From Chryseobacterium oranimense (lineage in GTDB: Bacteria > Bacteroidota > Bacteroidia > Flavobacteriales > Weeksellaceae), in assembly GCF_025244725.1 (NCBI RefSeq), contig NZ_CP104203.1, positions 1,674,001 through 1,738,000 of the forward strand: 64,000 nucleotides of DNA, written 5' to 3'. Position 1 is the first letter of the stretch. Every line of letters begins with the position of its first letter. The translations under genes were made by a program, and so were the position numbers. The notes under the pieces were generated by a model, which saw nothing but the letters and a program-made list of their open reading frames with translations, searched no databases and was not told the origin of the DNA. Shown piece by piece: positions 27,167-36,236 of this stretch.

Positions 27167-28375
27167 TTACTTAGGACAGTTTTTTGGAGAATTCACAGGA
27201 TTGCATCTTGCAGTTTCACCATTAGGCATCGTTACATAATAATCTGTTCCATAGGTATTCCCTTTCCTGAAAAAATCTGTGGAAACAACCTGTGCTCCGC
27301 TGCTGAACGCTGCTTTCTCTCTTGTCCTGTCGTTTACCTTTGCTTCATACGTTTCTATGTCTGAACGGGTTCTCACAAGGTATCCTTCTTTTACCAGCTT
27401 CTGAATTTCGTTTTGTCTTACAATTGCGTTATCATAAAGTATGAAAGCTGAATAATCCTTTCCGGGAGCAGATTCTATAAACATCATTCTTCCTTTAAGG
27501 TTGGGATGCCCTGCCAAATAAGGAGATTCATTATTGCTGATCCCGGCACTTGATGGCAACAGTATAAAAACAAATTTTCCTTTTGAATCATTTACCGTCG
27601 GCCAGTTATGATGCAGTACCGCTTCATTGAGGGTTTTATACTTTCCTTTCACATCATCCGGAGCAATAATTTTATCTCTTCCCAATACGGAAAGTACTTC
27701 CTGATCCAGATCGTCAAATGCTTTCTGATCAAATTTAAGCACTTCGGCAGCGTTAGGGAAAATAGGCAATCCGGAATCTTTAGCTTCAACCTGGATGAAA
27801 ACAGGAATATGACCAGGATTTTTGTCGGACCAGTCTTTCAACGCCTGAAGTGCTTTTTTAAAAGTGGTATAATGGGTCCTGAAATCCAGATCCGCAATAT
27901 GCATTACTTTGAAACCCGGCTTATCCAGATCTTCGGTAGAAAAAGGGGCAAGATCCGTTATTCCCTGCTTTTTCAGCATTTCGTAGGAAGCTGGTTTATT
28001 GAATCTGTTTCCTGTAGGATCATAGTAAACGTCAATTTCAATATTCCTCATACCGGCATTGAGCTGTTCGTTAAAATCGGGATGATTGTAATTTAATGCT
28101 TCAGCAAAATCGAGTCCGTTGGGATGATATTCCTGAAACTTGGCTTTCTCTTCCGGCGACATATTATTCAAAAAAGAACCTTTGAATTTTTCCATAATAG
28201 TGCCTGCCATTTTTAAAACTTTGGGATCTACAGGTTTTGCATAACTGTTGTGGGTTCCCAATACCTGGATCTGATTAATTTTCAAATCTTTCGGATATCC
28301 GCTGAATTCTTTTTTATTCTGTGCCATAGCCAATACCGATAACAATCCGAATGTGGATAGTATTATTTTTTTCAT
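27167..28375 (-). CDS. Exported Ca2+-dependent phosphoinositide-type phospholipase C
   Basis: 402 residues with signal peptide (MKKIILSTFGLLSVLAMAQ). The PI-PLC barrel begins at IQVLGTHNSYAKP, with catalytic His42-Asn43. IEIDVYYDP carries the Glu/Asp metal ligands, the second His region is KVMHIADLDFRTHY, and HIPVFIQVEAKDSG lies further on. This is the Streptomyces-type Ca2+-dependent PI-PLC1 family, which cleaves the phosphodiester of glycerophosphoinositides or related lipids. It lies 14 nt downstream of a TonB receptor gene, so the two are probably co-transcribed and serve uptake of a lipid-derived or phosphate-bearing nutrient (inference). Confidence 0.9.
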   Translation of the reverse strand: MKKIILSTFGLLSVLAMAQNKKEFSGYPKDLKINQIQVLGTHNSYAKPVDPKVLKMAGTIMEKFKGSFLNNMSPEEKAKFQEYHPNGLDFAEALNYNHPDFNEQLNAGMRNIEIDVYYDPTGNRFNKPASYEMLKKQGITDLAPFSTEDLDKPGFKVMHIADLDFRTHYTTFKKALQALKDWSDKNPGHIPVFIQVEAKDSGLPIFPNAAEVLKFDQKAFDDLDQEVLSVLGRDKIIAPDDVKGKYKTLNEAVLHHNWPTVNDSKGKFVFILLPSSAGISNNESPYLAGHPNLKGRMMFIESAPGKDYSAFILYDNAIVRQNEIQKLVKEGYLVRTRSDIETYEAKVNDRTREKAAFSSGAQVVSTDFFRKGNTYGTDYYVTMPNGETARCNPVNSPKNCPK

Positions 28376-28389
28376 GTTAAAATATTTAA

Positions 28390-31236
28390 TTAAAAGTTGA
28401 GTGAAACTCCCATCTGTCCACGGAAGCCTGTATAGGAAACACTTTCCGTTCTGTCCTGTTTCCCGTGATAGAATCTGTTGGGTTCGTTGAAAAGATTATT
28501 AAGCTCGGCAAAAAGCCTTATTTTCTTTGAAAGGGCATAAGAAGCCGTAGCATCAAGGGTAAAGTTTTTATCAAACCACTGATAATGATCAGGTCCGGCC
28601 AGAGAACGGATAGCATTGAGGTACTTTCCTTTGTAATTTCCGGCCAGCCTTAACATCAGCTTATCCGTTTCATAGAAAATGCTTGCATTGAAGATGTGTT
28701 TTGCCTGTTTAGGTAAAGTGGTTTCGATTTTTTCCACTGACGTCCCGTTATATACCGGTATTTCGGTTTTTGAATCCACAAAAGTGTAGTTTCCTTCGAA
28801 TCCGAAATGCTGCAAAAAGCCCGGCAATTCTGTAAAACGTTTGCTGAAATTGGCTTCCAGACCGAACAGCCAGCCTTTCTCCAGATTTCGGGGCGAGCTT
28901 TTAAGATATACCAGTCCGTTTCTCTGTTCCGTCGTCTGGTCCTGGTAGATAATGCTGTTTAAACTTTTATAGAAACTTCCCACGGAAATGATTCCCAAAT
29001 TGGAAAAATATTTTTCAAACATCAGGTCAAAACTGTTGGCATACGTAGGTTTCAGCTCGGCATTACCTTCTGTAATGGTCTGAAGGGCATCATTGATTTG
29101 TAATCCTGGGTTAAGGTCACTGAAGTCAGGCCTTGCAAACGACCTCGTGTACGAAGCCCGGAAGATCGTATTTTCATCCACATTATACTTCATATTTACC
29201 ATTGGCAGGAAGGCATTGTATGTATTCTCTTTTTCAACAGGTTCCGCGACTGTAGTATTTCCTTTTATGACAACACTGCTACCTTTGAAATTGGTCACAT
29301 TATATTCATTTCTGAATCCACCGATCATCGTCAATTTCTCAGTCAGCCTGAAATTTCCCATCACATATGCTGAGTACACATTTTCCTTTCCAGAATACGA
29401 AGCGGCAAGATTACTTGCAGTATTGGCTCCCTGTACATTGAACATGGTATTGGCTGCCATAAATTCCGGAGTGTACATCTGATCGATCTGCCCGTTGGTA
29501 ATCTGGTTGATGATAACATTGTTGTAAGGCTGGCCTAAAGGATTCAGAAACCCTCCATTATAGGCGAAATCTTCTGTTTGCAGCTGATTCAGATAAACAA
29601 GAGGTGCTGATCCCGGTATTCCCATCAGCTTGGAAGGCATCCAAACGTACACGCTTGAAACAAAATTTTTATCTTTATCAACTAATTTTCCTCCAGCTTT
29701 TAAATTGATTTTGTCATTAAGCCTGTAGCTGAAATTAAACTGTCCCCTATAATCTCTTTCACTGTTTTTATTCCTGCTGATAATGGTCTGATAAAGGTAG
29801 ATCTGTGCCGGATCCAATGCACTCAGGTTATGCGGCAGGACAACATCGGAAGCATCACCGATACCGTCGGGAGAATCCATTGCCAGGTATTTTAATCCGT
29901 CGGCTGAGAGGTTTCCATAAGTCATATTCTGCCTGAACAGAACAATCGGATAGCCTCTTTCCTCTTTACTCAGATTTTTGGGAGAATTGAATTCGAAGCT
30001 TGATCTTGCTTTTACTAAGGACCAGTCGAGTTTTAACTTATCTGATAATTTGTGCTCACCCCCAAGATCAAAGGAATAAAGATCTGTAACATAATCCGAA
30101 TGCCTTGCCTGAAGCTGAACATTTTTTGTATTGAAATTAAAATAGGTCTCACGAACGTTCTGCCCGTCAATATACTGGCTGTACAACCCTTTGAAATAAA
30201 GCTTATTATTTTTATTGATCTGATAATCCAAAGCTCCATTAAAGCCTAAAGTTCTTCTTTGCGCAATATAATCCCTAAGCTGTAACTGATTGATCGCAAA
30301 AGATTTAACCCTGTCTTTATTATTAAAATCATACACCATCTGGAAATTATCTATCCCGGTGTCTCTGTTCCATATCACAGCTGAAGTAATGAATCGCAGT
30401 TTATCTGTGATTTTGTTTCCATACACTATAGAAGCATTATAGCTAGGAGATTTGGATTGATTAACAAAACCTCCTGCCACATTTACAGACAGTGTTTCTT
30501 TGCTTACAGCTGTTTTTGTAATAAAATCTATCGTTCCCCCGATGGCATCCCCGTCCATATCAGGAGTAAGTGTTTTTGACAACTTTACAAACTGGATGAG
30601 TTCCGAAGGAAAAATATCCATCTGTAGTCCCCGGTTGGCATAATCTCCACTGGCACTTGGCATTCTGTTTCCATTGAGCGTGGATGAGCTCCACTGGATA
30701 GGCGTTCCTCTTACGGCTGCAAAACGGCCTTCTCCCATGTCTCTTTCAATGGTGACGGCAGGTAGTCTCTGGATGGCTTCTGCTGCGTTTCTGTCCGGAA
30801 GTTTTCCGATGGCATCGGAAGCCAGAACATCAGAGATTGTTTCGGAATTCTTTTTAATATTCAAAGCCCTGGCCTGGGAAGGTTTGTAGGCGGAAGTAAT
30901 AACAACGCCTTCAATGCTTTTTGTTTGTTCTCTATTTTCCAGGACAATGACTCCTAAATCTGCCACCTTTGGATTGACAGAGATATCAATATCAACCATT
31001 TTATCGGTATACCCTTCGTAGGATACAATAATAGAAGCAGAACCTTCAGGAATGGTAATACTGAAATTCCCCTGATTATCTGTCAGAACAAAGGTTTTCT
31101 TGTCATAAGTCAGAACTTTTGCCTGCGGAAGTTTCCCTTGTGAGTCTTCTATCTTTCCGCTTACCTGAATCTGTGCATAAGATTGTATTGAAGCAAAGAA
31201 AAGTGCAATAGCCAAAGTAGATGTTAGTTTTTTCAT
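28390..31236 (-). CDS. TonB-dependent outer-membrane receptor
   Basis: About 948 residues from the ATG giving MKKLTSTLAIALFFASIQSYAQ; the 15-residue in-frame extension upstream spoils the signal peptide. A carboxypeptidase-like domain (about 25-105) precedes a TonB-dependent plug (SETISDVLASDAIGKLPDRNAAEAIQRLP) and a beta-barrel ending in SLNF. The GDAIGGTIDFITK motif is typical of TonB receptors that take large or unusual substrates. There is no SusD partner. Its downstream neighbour is the PI-PLC, and an AraC-type regulator lies just upstream. Confidence 0.92.
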   Translation of the reverse strand: MKKLTSTLAIALFFASIQSYAQIQVSGKIEDSQGKLPQAKVLTYDKKTFVLTDNQGNFSITIPEGSASIIVSYEGYTDKMVDIDISVNPKVADLGVIVLENREQTKSIEGVVITSAYKPSQARALNIKKNSETISDVLASDAIGKLPDRNAAEAIQRLPAVTIERDMGEGRFAAVRGTPIQWSSSTLNGNRMPSASGDYANRGLQMDIFPSELIQFVKLSKTLTPDMDGDAIGGTIDFITKTAVSKETLSVNVAGGFVNQSKSPSYNASIVYGNKITDKLRFITSAVIWNRDTGIDNFQMVYDFNNKDRVKSFAINQLQLRDYIAQRRTLGFNGALDYQINKNNKLYFKGLYSQYIDGQNVRETYFNFNTKNVQLQARHSDYVTDLYSFDLGGEHKLSDKLKLDWSLVKARSSFEFNSPKNLSKEERGYPIVLFRQNMTYGNLSADGLKYLAMDSPDGIGDASDVVLPHNLSALDPAQIYLYQTIISRNKNSERDYRGQFNFSYRLNDKINLKAGGKLVDKDKNFVSSVYVWMPSKLMGIPGSAPLVYLNQLQTEDFAYNGGFLNPLGQPYNNVIINQITNGQIDQMYTPEFMAANTMFNVQGANTASNLAASYSGKENVYSAYVMGNFRLTEKLTMIGGFRNEYNVTNFKGSSVVIKGNTTVAEPVEKENTYNAFLPMVNMKYNVDENTIFRASYTRSFARPDFSDLNPGLQINDALQTITEGNAELKPTYANSFDLMFEKYFSNLGIISVGSFYKSLNSIIYQDQTTEQRNGLVYLKSSPRNLEKGWLFGLEANFSKRFTELPGFLQHFGFEGNYTFVDSKTEIPVYNGTSVEKIETTLPKQAKHIFNASIFYETDKLMLRLAGNYKGKYLNAIRSLAGPDHYQWFDKNFTLDATASYALSKKIRLFAELNNLFNEPNRFYHGKQDRTESVSYTGFRGQMGVSLNF

Positions 31237-31397
31237 TTTTACAGATGCTTTTATCTGCTGCAAAACTATTCTGACTTTCATTTTGAAAAGTTCATCTGGA
31301 TTAAGATGAACTTATTTTTATAAAACAGACTTTTAAATAATTAATTATCAATAATTTAAGCTGTTTTAATTATTTATTAACGAATAAAAACCAAAAG

Positions 31398-32501
31398 TTA
31401 ATAGTCGTGATGCAATTCTTTTTCCCTGAGAATTTTTCTGCGGTAATCGTTGGGATTTACCCCGGTTTCCTGCTTGAAATATTTATAAAAAGTGGCTTTG
31501 GACCTGAACCCGCACTGGTAATAAAGTTCGCTTATCTGCTGATCCGGATTTTGATTGATCTGCTCTATAAATTCCTCTATCCGGTACTTGTTGATGAGAT
31601 CGTAAAAAGTGGTCTCAAGACCTTCGGAAATACATTGGGATAAATGATTTTTGGAAATATGGATCATATTGGAAATATCATCCATGCTCAGGTCTTCTTT
31701 TGTGTATATTTTTTTGTTTTTTAAAAGCTCAATCAATCTGTTGTTGGTATTGGTTATATAGTCTTTACTCAGGACAGAACTTTTGTATTTTCTGCTTTTT
31801 TTATGTTCTGCCAAAGTTTCCGTGATTTCATTTATAGTTACGTTACTATCTTCTGCACTCACTTCGGAAATCGGCTTGTCTATTTGAATCAGCCGGATCA
31901 GAAAAATAAATTGTACAAAGAAGGAAAAGGTATAAATAATTCTCAAAAGCTCCCTGTCCACCAATCTCCCGTATCCGCATATCAAATAGGCAAGCAATAA
32001 AGTCATTACAAAACACAAAAACTGAATAAATAACTTCTGAAATGCATTTTCCTTATTTCTGTGCCTGATCTGTTCGGTAAGCGTAACAGCCAGATAACCT
32101 AACCAATAAAAAGGATAAATCTTAAAAATCCATAGGTAAAACCTGTGAAAACTCTGCGATTCGGAACCGATAAACACTACAATGATGTTACAGATGAATA
32201 CAACGAAAAAAGGAAGAAAGTGAAAGTAATTCTTCCAGTTAAATTTATACTTCAGTAAATGCTTGCCTACAAGAAACAACAAAGGCCCTTTTACGAGCCG
32301 AAAACTTGACGGATACTGATCGATCAGAAAAGTACTTCTGTTCCCTAGATTGAAGATGAAATATTCACAGAGGAGATCTAAAATTACCGTTACTATATAA
32401 AGTATCAAGAAAATATTTTTCTTAGAATTTTCTTTTTTAATCAAAAAAAATGACAGAACGGCTTCTAAAATTACAGCCAAAAAAGCCCCGGAAATTTCCA
32501 T
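31398..32501 (-). CDS. Membrane-anchored AraC family regulator
   Basis: 367 residues. The first ~215 form about seven hydrophobic helices (ISGAFLAVILEAVLSFFLI, NIFLILYIVTVILDLL and others). The C-terminal ~100 residues are an AraC HTH pair (LSMDDISNMIHISKNHLSQ and YYQCGFRSKATFYKYFKQETGVNPNDY). Such membrane AraC proteins are common in Flavobacteria and are thought to sense at the membrane. It lies upstream of and codirectional with the TonB receptor/PI-PLC pair, which is its most likely target (inference). Confidence 0.9.
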   Translation of the reverse strand: MEISGAFLAVILEAVLSFFLIKKENSKKNIFLILYIVTVILDLLCEYFIFNLGNRSTFLIDQYPSSFRLVKGPLLFLVGKHLLKYKFNWKNYFHFLPFFVVFICNIIVVFIGSESQSFHRFYLWIFKIYPFYWLGYLAVTLTEQIRHRNKENAFQKLFIQFLCFVMTLLLAYLICGYGRLVDRELLRIIYTFSFFVQFIFLIRLIQIDKPISEVSAEDSNVTINEITETLAEHKKSRKYKSSVLSKDYITNTNNRLIELLKNKKIYTKEDLSMDDISNMIHISKNHLSQCISEGLETTFYDLINKYRIEEFIEQINQNPDQQISELYYQCGFRSKATFYKYFKQETGVNPNDYRRKILREKELHHDY

Positions 32502-32612
32502 AATGAATCAGTAAAAAAATTTCCGGAAAAGTAATATTTTTAAGCAAGAATACTGAAAATGATGAATTAATAAAACATTAAATATAGAAGCAAAAACACT
32601 CTGGAATAAATG

Positions 32613-32636
32613 AGCCTCTCACTTTTTTGAGAGGCT
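32613..32636 (-). terminator. Terminator after the DoxX-like gene
   Basis: A perfect 9-bp stem (AGCCTCTCA / TGAGAGGCT) with a 6-nt T-rich loop follows the DoxX-like stop by about 13 bp. T-rich sequence lies on both sides, with the stronger run in the plus direction. Confidence 0.65.
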
Positions 32637-32648
32637 TTTTAAATAAGT

Positions 32649-33004
32649 TTAAAATCTGAAATATGCGACTACTGCTGAGAGAATAAAAACTATAATCAGC
32701 ATTGGAAGCATTTTGTATTCTCTCTTTTGGATATGAACAAAAATACCGGCCAGCATTATAAACAAAAACCTGTTGCTGCCATAGGTGTCAGAATTGGTAA
32801 AATACCGGAAAGCCAGGGAAATATAATTCCAAAACAGCCTGATAATTCAAAAAAACCTAATATTCGGATTGGTATTATAGAGCTTTTAGGTTTTAGATGG
32901 CCATCTTCGACGTGTTTTTTCTTACTGCCTGTAATTTTTCCGTAAGCTGGCATAATAAAAAATAGAGACAGAAGTCCCTGTATAATCCACAAAATTGTAT
33001 TCAT
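32649..33004 (-). pseudogene. DoxX-like membrane protein, broken by a 1-base frameshift
   Basis: The frame from ATG 33004 (MNTILWIIQGLLSLFFIMPAYGKITG) reads a DoxX-type four-helix membrane protein up to LTPMAATGF and then meets a stop at 32756. A shift by one base resumes with LFIMLAGIFVHIQKREYK and runs to a normal end at 32649. The restored protein would be 118 residues, the usual DoxX length. The break lies in a run of five A on the plus strand (32764-32768); a sixth A would restore the frame. Either the gene is a recent pseudogene or phase variant, or the homopolymer was miscalled. Confidence 0.85.
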
Positions 33005-33242
33005 TCTATTGTTGGTGAAGTTAAATTATAAGCTATCGAAAGCTTTGATAAATGAGTAAACCAAGTATTGCTTTGAAATAATTTCAAAGACAACATATTC
33101 AATAATTTTATGTAAAAATCCTTGAAAAATTAATTCTGCTTATGCTTTTTTGGTTGGTTTAACCAAAGATTAACATCTTCCATTTTAATGAATTGCTTTT
33201 CTACTGATGCAAAGATAATCAAGATTATATTCCAAAAAATAA

Positions 33243-33276
33243 AAAACCCTTTAAAATGTAGATTTTAAAGGGTTTT
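33243..33276 (-). terminator. Terminator of tRNA-Ser copy 2
   Basis: A perfect 15-bp stem (AAAACCCTTTAAAAT / ATTTTAAAGGGTTTT) with loop GTAG lies 23 bp beyond the tRNA 3' end and is followed by a T run on the minus strand. Confidence 0.88.
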
Positions 33277-33299
33277 AGTAATTTTTGAGATTTACTCCG

Positions 33300-33384
33300 C
33301 GGAGAGTGAGGGATTCGAACCCCCGGACCTGTTACAGTCAACAGTTTTCAAGACTGCCGCAATCGACCACTCTGCCAACTCTCC
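33300..33384 (-). tRNA. tRNA-Ser(TGA), second identical copy
   Basis: The 85-nt sequence is identical to the copy at 24766-24850, including anticodon TGA and discriminator G. The downstream terminator differs. The upstream promoter boxes and the TTTTCAGTGGTGCAAATATA stretch are conserved while the spacer next to the tRNA differs, which indicates an old duplication with selection on promoter and tRNA. Confidence 0.97.
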
Positions 33385-33417
33385 TGAATAACGGCTGTAC
33401 CGTCGTTTTCAGTGGTG

Positions 33418-33448
33418 CAAATATAGAAGGATTTTATATTTCTGCAAA
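33418..33448 (-). promoter_or_regulatory. Promoter of tRNA-Ser copy 2
   Basis: TTTG, a 19-bp spacer, then TATATTTG on the minus strand: the same boxes and same spacing as copy 1. The spacer sequence between the boxes is not conserved, as expected for a true promoter. Confidence 0.85.
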
Positions 33449-33519
33449 ACTTTTACGGGATAAATTTTAACAAAGCTTAATAATAGACTTAAAATCAGGG
33501 GAATTATTTTTCCCGGACA

Positions 33520-33738
33520 CTATGCATATTCCCGGTCTACAATGGCAATGAAGCTGTTTTTCAAAAGATCCGCCGGATATACGAACTGGTCCCCGCCTTC
33601 ACCCTTCACTACAATAGCGCCTTGTTCGTCGTTCAGGCATTTGTCCAGCTGGGTTTTCATCTCATTGAGCTTTCCTTCGGCAACTTCTATCGTATAGATT
33701 CCGGTGATGTGCGTAATTTTTATGACTTTTGTTTCCAT
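33520..33738 (-). CDS. Hypothetical small protein, 72 aa
   Basis: I do not recognise a named family. The sequence METKVIKITHITGIYTIEV looks like a small soluble beta-rich protein with a conserved-looking YPADLLKNSFIAIVDREY end. It has no signal or membrane segment. It stands alone between the second tRNA-Ser and trxB, and its composition is normal for the genome. Confidence 0.65.
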   Translation of the reverse strand: METKVIKITHITGIYTIEVAEGKLNEMKTQLDKCLNDEQGAIVVKGEGGDQFVYPADLLKNSFIAIVDREYA

Positions 33739-33850
33739 GTATTTTTGATTGAAGGTAAATTTAAGAATTTTGCTTTTAGCTGGATTAAAAATACTGTAAA
33801 ATACATTTCACATACTCACATGAGGCTATTGTTCATATAATTTAAGCTTT

Positions 33851-33899
33851 GTTTCCAGGTCTTGAATTTTTGATTCTTTTGTTTCAAGACAAAAGAATG
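33851..33899 (-). repeat. Dispersed repeat with internal hairpin, copy A
   Basis: Read on the minus strand this matches the element at 55455-55499: a TTCTTTTG / CAAAAGAA hairpin, a short spacer, then TTCAAGACCTGGAAAC. It lies in the spacer between the 72-aa gene and trxB. Confidence 0.75.
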
Positions 33900-33941
33900 T
33901 AAAAAAACATTACTGATACATTACTGGTTTCTAGATAAAAA

Positions 33942-33962
33942 AGCGCACCCACCGGGTACGCT
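33942..33962 (-). terminator. Intrinsic terminator of trxB
   Basis: A 9-bp stem (AGCGCACCC / GGGTACGCT, one wobble) with a 3-nt loop lies 24 bp after the trxB stop. A run of five A (33937-33941) gives the T tail on the minus strand. Confidence 0.85.
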
Positions 33963-33985
33963 CTGTATTATAAATTAAACTGATA

Positions 33986-34927
33986 TTAATGTAATTCAGC
34001 AAGGTATTTCTCTGCATCCATAGCCGCCATACAACCGCTTCCTGCTGCTGTAATGGCCTGTCTGTAGATATGATCCTGAACGTCTCCTGCTGCAAATACG
34101 CCCGGAAGGTTGGTTCTTGTAGATCCTTTTTCCGTCACGATGTACCCATTCTCATCAAGGTCGATCTGGCCTACGAAAATATCTGTATTCGGCTTGTGTC
34201 CGATAGCAATGAAGATCCCTTCAACGTCAACTGTGGATGTCTCCTGAGTTTGGTTATTGATGATCACAGCTCTTTCTACAAGGCTGTTTTCTCCTTCAAT
34301 GCCGATCAGTTCATGGTTGAATTTCACTTCGATGTTCGGGGTATTTTCTACCCTGTGGATCATCGCTTTGGAAGCTCTGAACACGTCTTTTCTTACCAAC
34401 ATTGTTACCTTTTTGGTCAGTTTTGCAAGATAAGTAGCTTCTTCGGCAGCTGTATCCCCTGCTCCTACTACCACAACGTCTTTTCCTCTGTAGAAAAATC
34501 CGTCACATGTAGCACATGCCGAAACACCGCCTCCTGCATATTTCTTTTCATCTTCAAGGCCAAGGTATTTTGCAGTAGCCCCTGTAGAGATAATTACTGT
34601 TTTGGCCAGGATCTCTTTGTTTCCTGCGTATAGTTTGTGAACACCGCCGTTTTCTTTGGAGAACTCTGCTTTGGTGATCATTTCGTAATGAACTTTGGTT
34701 TCGAATCTTTCTGCCTGCTTCTGCAGATCCATCATCATTTCAGGCCCTGTAATTCCTGCCGGATACCCTGGGAAGTTATCTACCTCCGTAGTTGTTGTCA
34801 ATTGTCCTCCCGGTTCCAAACCTGTATACAGTTCCGGTTTTAAATCTGCTCTTGCTGCATAAATTGCTGCTGTGAAGCCAGAAGGCCCGGATCCGACGAT
34901 CACACAATCTAAAATATTTTGCTCCAT
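33986..34927 (-). CDS. trxB: Thioredoxin-disulfide reductase
   Basis: 313 residues. The FAD-binding GSGPSGFTAAIYAARA (12-27), the redox-active CATC (138-141) and the NADPH motif VVGAGDTAAEEA are in the expected order, as is the C-terminal GVFAAGDVQD. Length and architecture are those of low-molecular-weight bacterial TrxB, which transfers electrons from NADPH to thioredoxin in the cytosol. It appears monocistronic, with its own terminator. Confidence 0.96.
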   Translation of the reverse strand: MEQNILDCVIVGSGPSGFTAAIYAARADLKPELYTGLEPGGQLTTTTEVDNFPGYPAGITGPEMMMDLQKQAERFETKVHYEMITKAEFSKENGGVHKLYAGNKEILAKTVIISTGATAKYLGLEDEKKYAGGGVSACATCDGFFYRGKDVVVVGAGDTAAEEATYLAKLTKKVTMLVRKDVFRASKAMIHRVENTPNIEVKFNHELIGIEGENSLVERAVIINNQTQETSTVDVEGIFIAIGHKPNTDIFVGQIDLDENGYIVTEKGSTRTNLPGVFAAGDVQDHIYRQAITAAGSGCMAAMDAEKYLAELH

Positions 34928-35191
34928 AAATTTACTTGTTCAAAGAATTTTAATTCAGTCCGCTAATTTCGTAATTTTTACTGTTTTATTAAAGTATTTT
35001 TGATGATACTTGTCAATATCAGATATGCGAATTGTCAATTGTAGGTTATAGGCCTGTAATGTATTTCAGGGTACGAGATACGGGGTAATGCGGATCCGTG
35101 GGTGGTGGAGAAAATGAAAACGGATTAATCCATCTTCACTCCTGCATTCTCAAACCCTCTCACACTCGAACTCTCCCACGCTCAAAACTTA

Positions 35192-36229
35192 TTACACCTT
35201 CATCTTAATCTTATCCACGTTGATGATTTTATAAACCAGCTCTTTGATCAGTTCAGCTTCTCCCATATTTACAGCGCCAAGCCCCTTCCCTTTCATATCA
35301 AATTCCCTTAAAATAGAAATCACTCTTGTGGCGTGTTTCAGCGGATACAGCCTTGCACTTTCCGCATAGTCTTTGATGAAATAAGGATTCACCCCCATCT
35401 GCGATGCAATCACCTGTGGTGGCTGTCCTGCCATGGTCTGGTAGATAATCACATTGGAAAAATAGCTATAAAGGTTGGCCAGCATCATCACAAAAGGGTT
35501 ATTCTTAGGATTTTTACCCATAAAATGAGCAATTCTGAATGCTGCATCTGCATTTTTGGTTCCTAAAGCCTTCTGCAATTCAAAAACATTGTATTCCTTA
35601 CTGATGCCGATGTGGTTTTCTACAATTGTTCCATCCAGCATTTCTCCTTCTTTAAGGATGATCTTTAATTTATTCAGTTCGTTGGCGATTCTTGAAAGGT
35701 CGTTTCCAAGGTATTCTGCGAGCAGATGGGAAATATTAGGGGCCGTTTTGATCTTCAGCTGTGCACATTCATCTGCAATCCACTTGGGAAGGTTGCTGTC
35801 CCTTACAGATTCGCTTAGGAAAAGGGCCTTTGCCTTATCCAGTGCCTTGGTCGCTTTTTTACGGCTGTCCAGTTTCTTATGTTTGTGGGCAAAAACCAGC
35901 ACCGTAGAAGGAACTGGATTGTCTACATAAGTTTCCAGAATACGGTTTTCCTCCTCATTAAATTTCAGGTCCTGGGCTTCCTTTACAATAATCACCTGCT
36001 TATCGCCCATCATCGGGAACTGCCTTGCCAGGGAAAGAATCTCCTGATAGGAAGTATCTTTACCATACACTACCGTCTGGTTGAAAGCTTTTTCATCTTC
36101 TTCCAGAAAATCGTGCTCAAGCGCTTTTACAGCAGCATCAATAAAGTAAGGTTCTTCTCCGTGGAAAAAATAAATAGGTAAAACTTCTTTATTTTTAATA
36201 TTTTTGAGGATTAAATCTAATTCTTTCAT
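35192..36229 (-). CDS. holA: DNA polymerase III delta subunit
   Basis: 345 residues. The N-terminal FHGEEPYFIDAAVKALEHDFL and GDKQVIIVKEAQDL regions and the SRIANELNKLKIIL helix fit HolA, the clamp-loader delta subunit that opens the beta ring. The start codon is only 7 nt from that of a divergent gene (36237), so any promoters must overlap coding sequence or mRNAs must have almost no leader. The 264-bp spacer downstream shows no gene. Confidence 0.93.
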   Translation of the reverse strand: MKELDLILKNIKNKEVLPIYFFHGEEPYFIDAAVKALEHDFLEEDEKAFNQTVVYGKDTSYQEILSLARQFPMMGDKQVIIVKEAQDLKFNEEENRILETYVDNPVPSTVLVFAHKHKKLDSRKKATKALDKAKALFLSESVRDSNLPKWIADECAQLKIKTAPNISHLLAEYLGNDLSRIANELNKLKIILKEGEMLDGTIVENHIGISKEYNVFELQKALGTKNADAAFRIAHFMGKNPKNNPFVMMLANLYSYFSNVIIYQTMAGQPPQVIASQMGVNPYFIKDYAESARLYPLKHATRVISILREFDMKGKGLGAVNMGEAELIKELVYKIINVDKIKMKV

Positions 36230-36236
36230 CTTATAA

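Noticed and set aside
32727-32945. Plus-strand 72-aa frame
   Set aside because: It is antisense to the DoxX-like gene, whose codons explain the sequence better.
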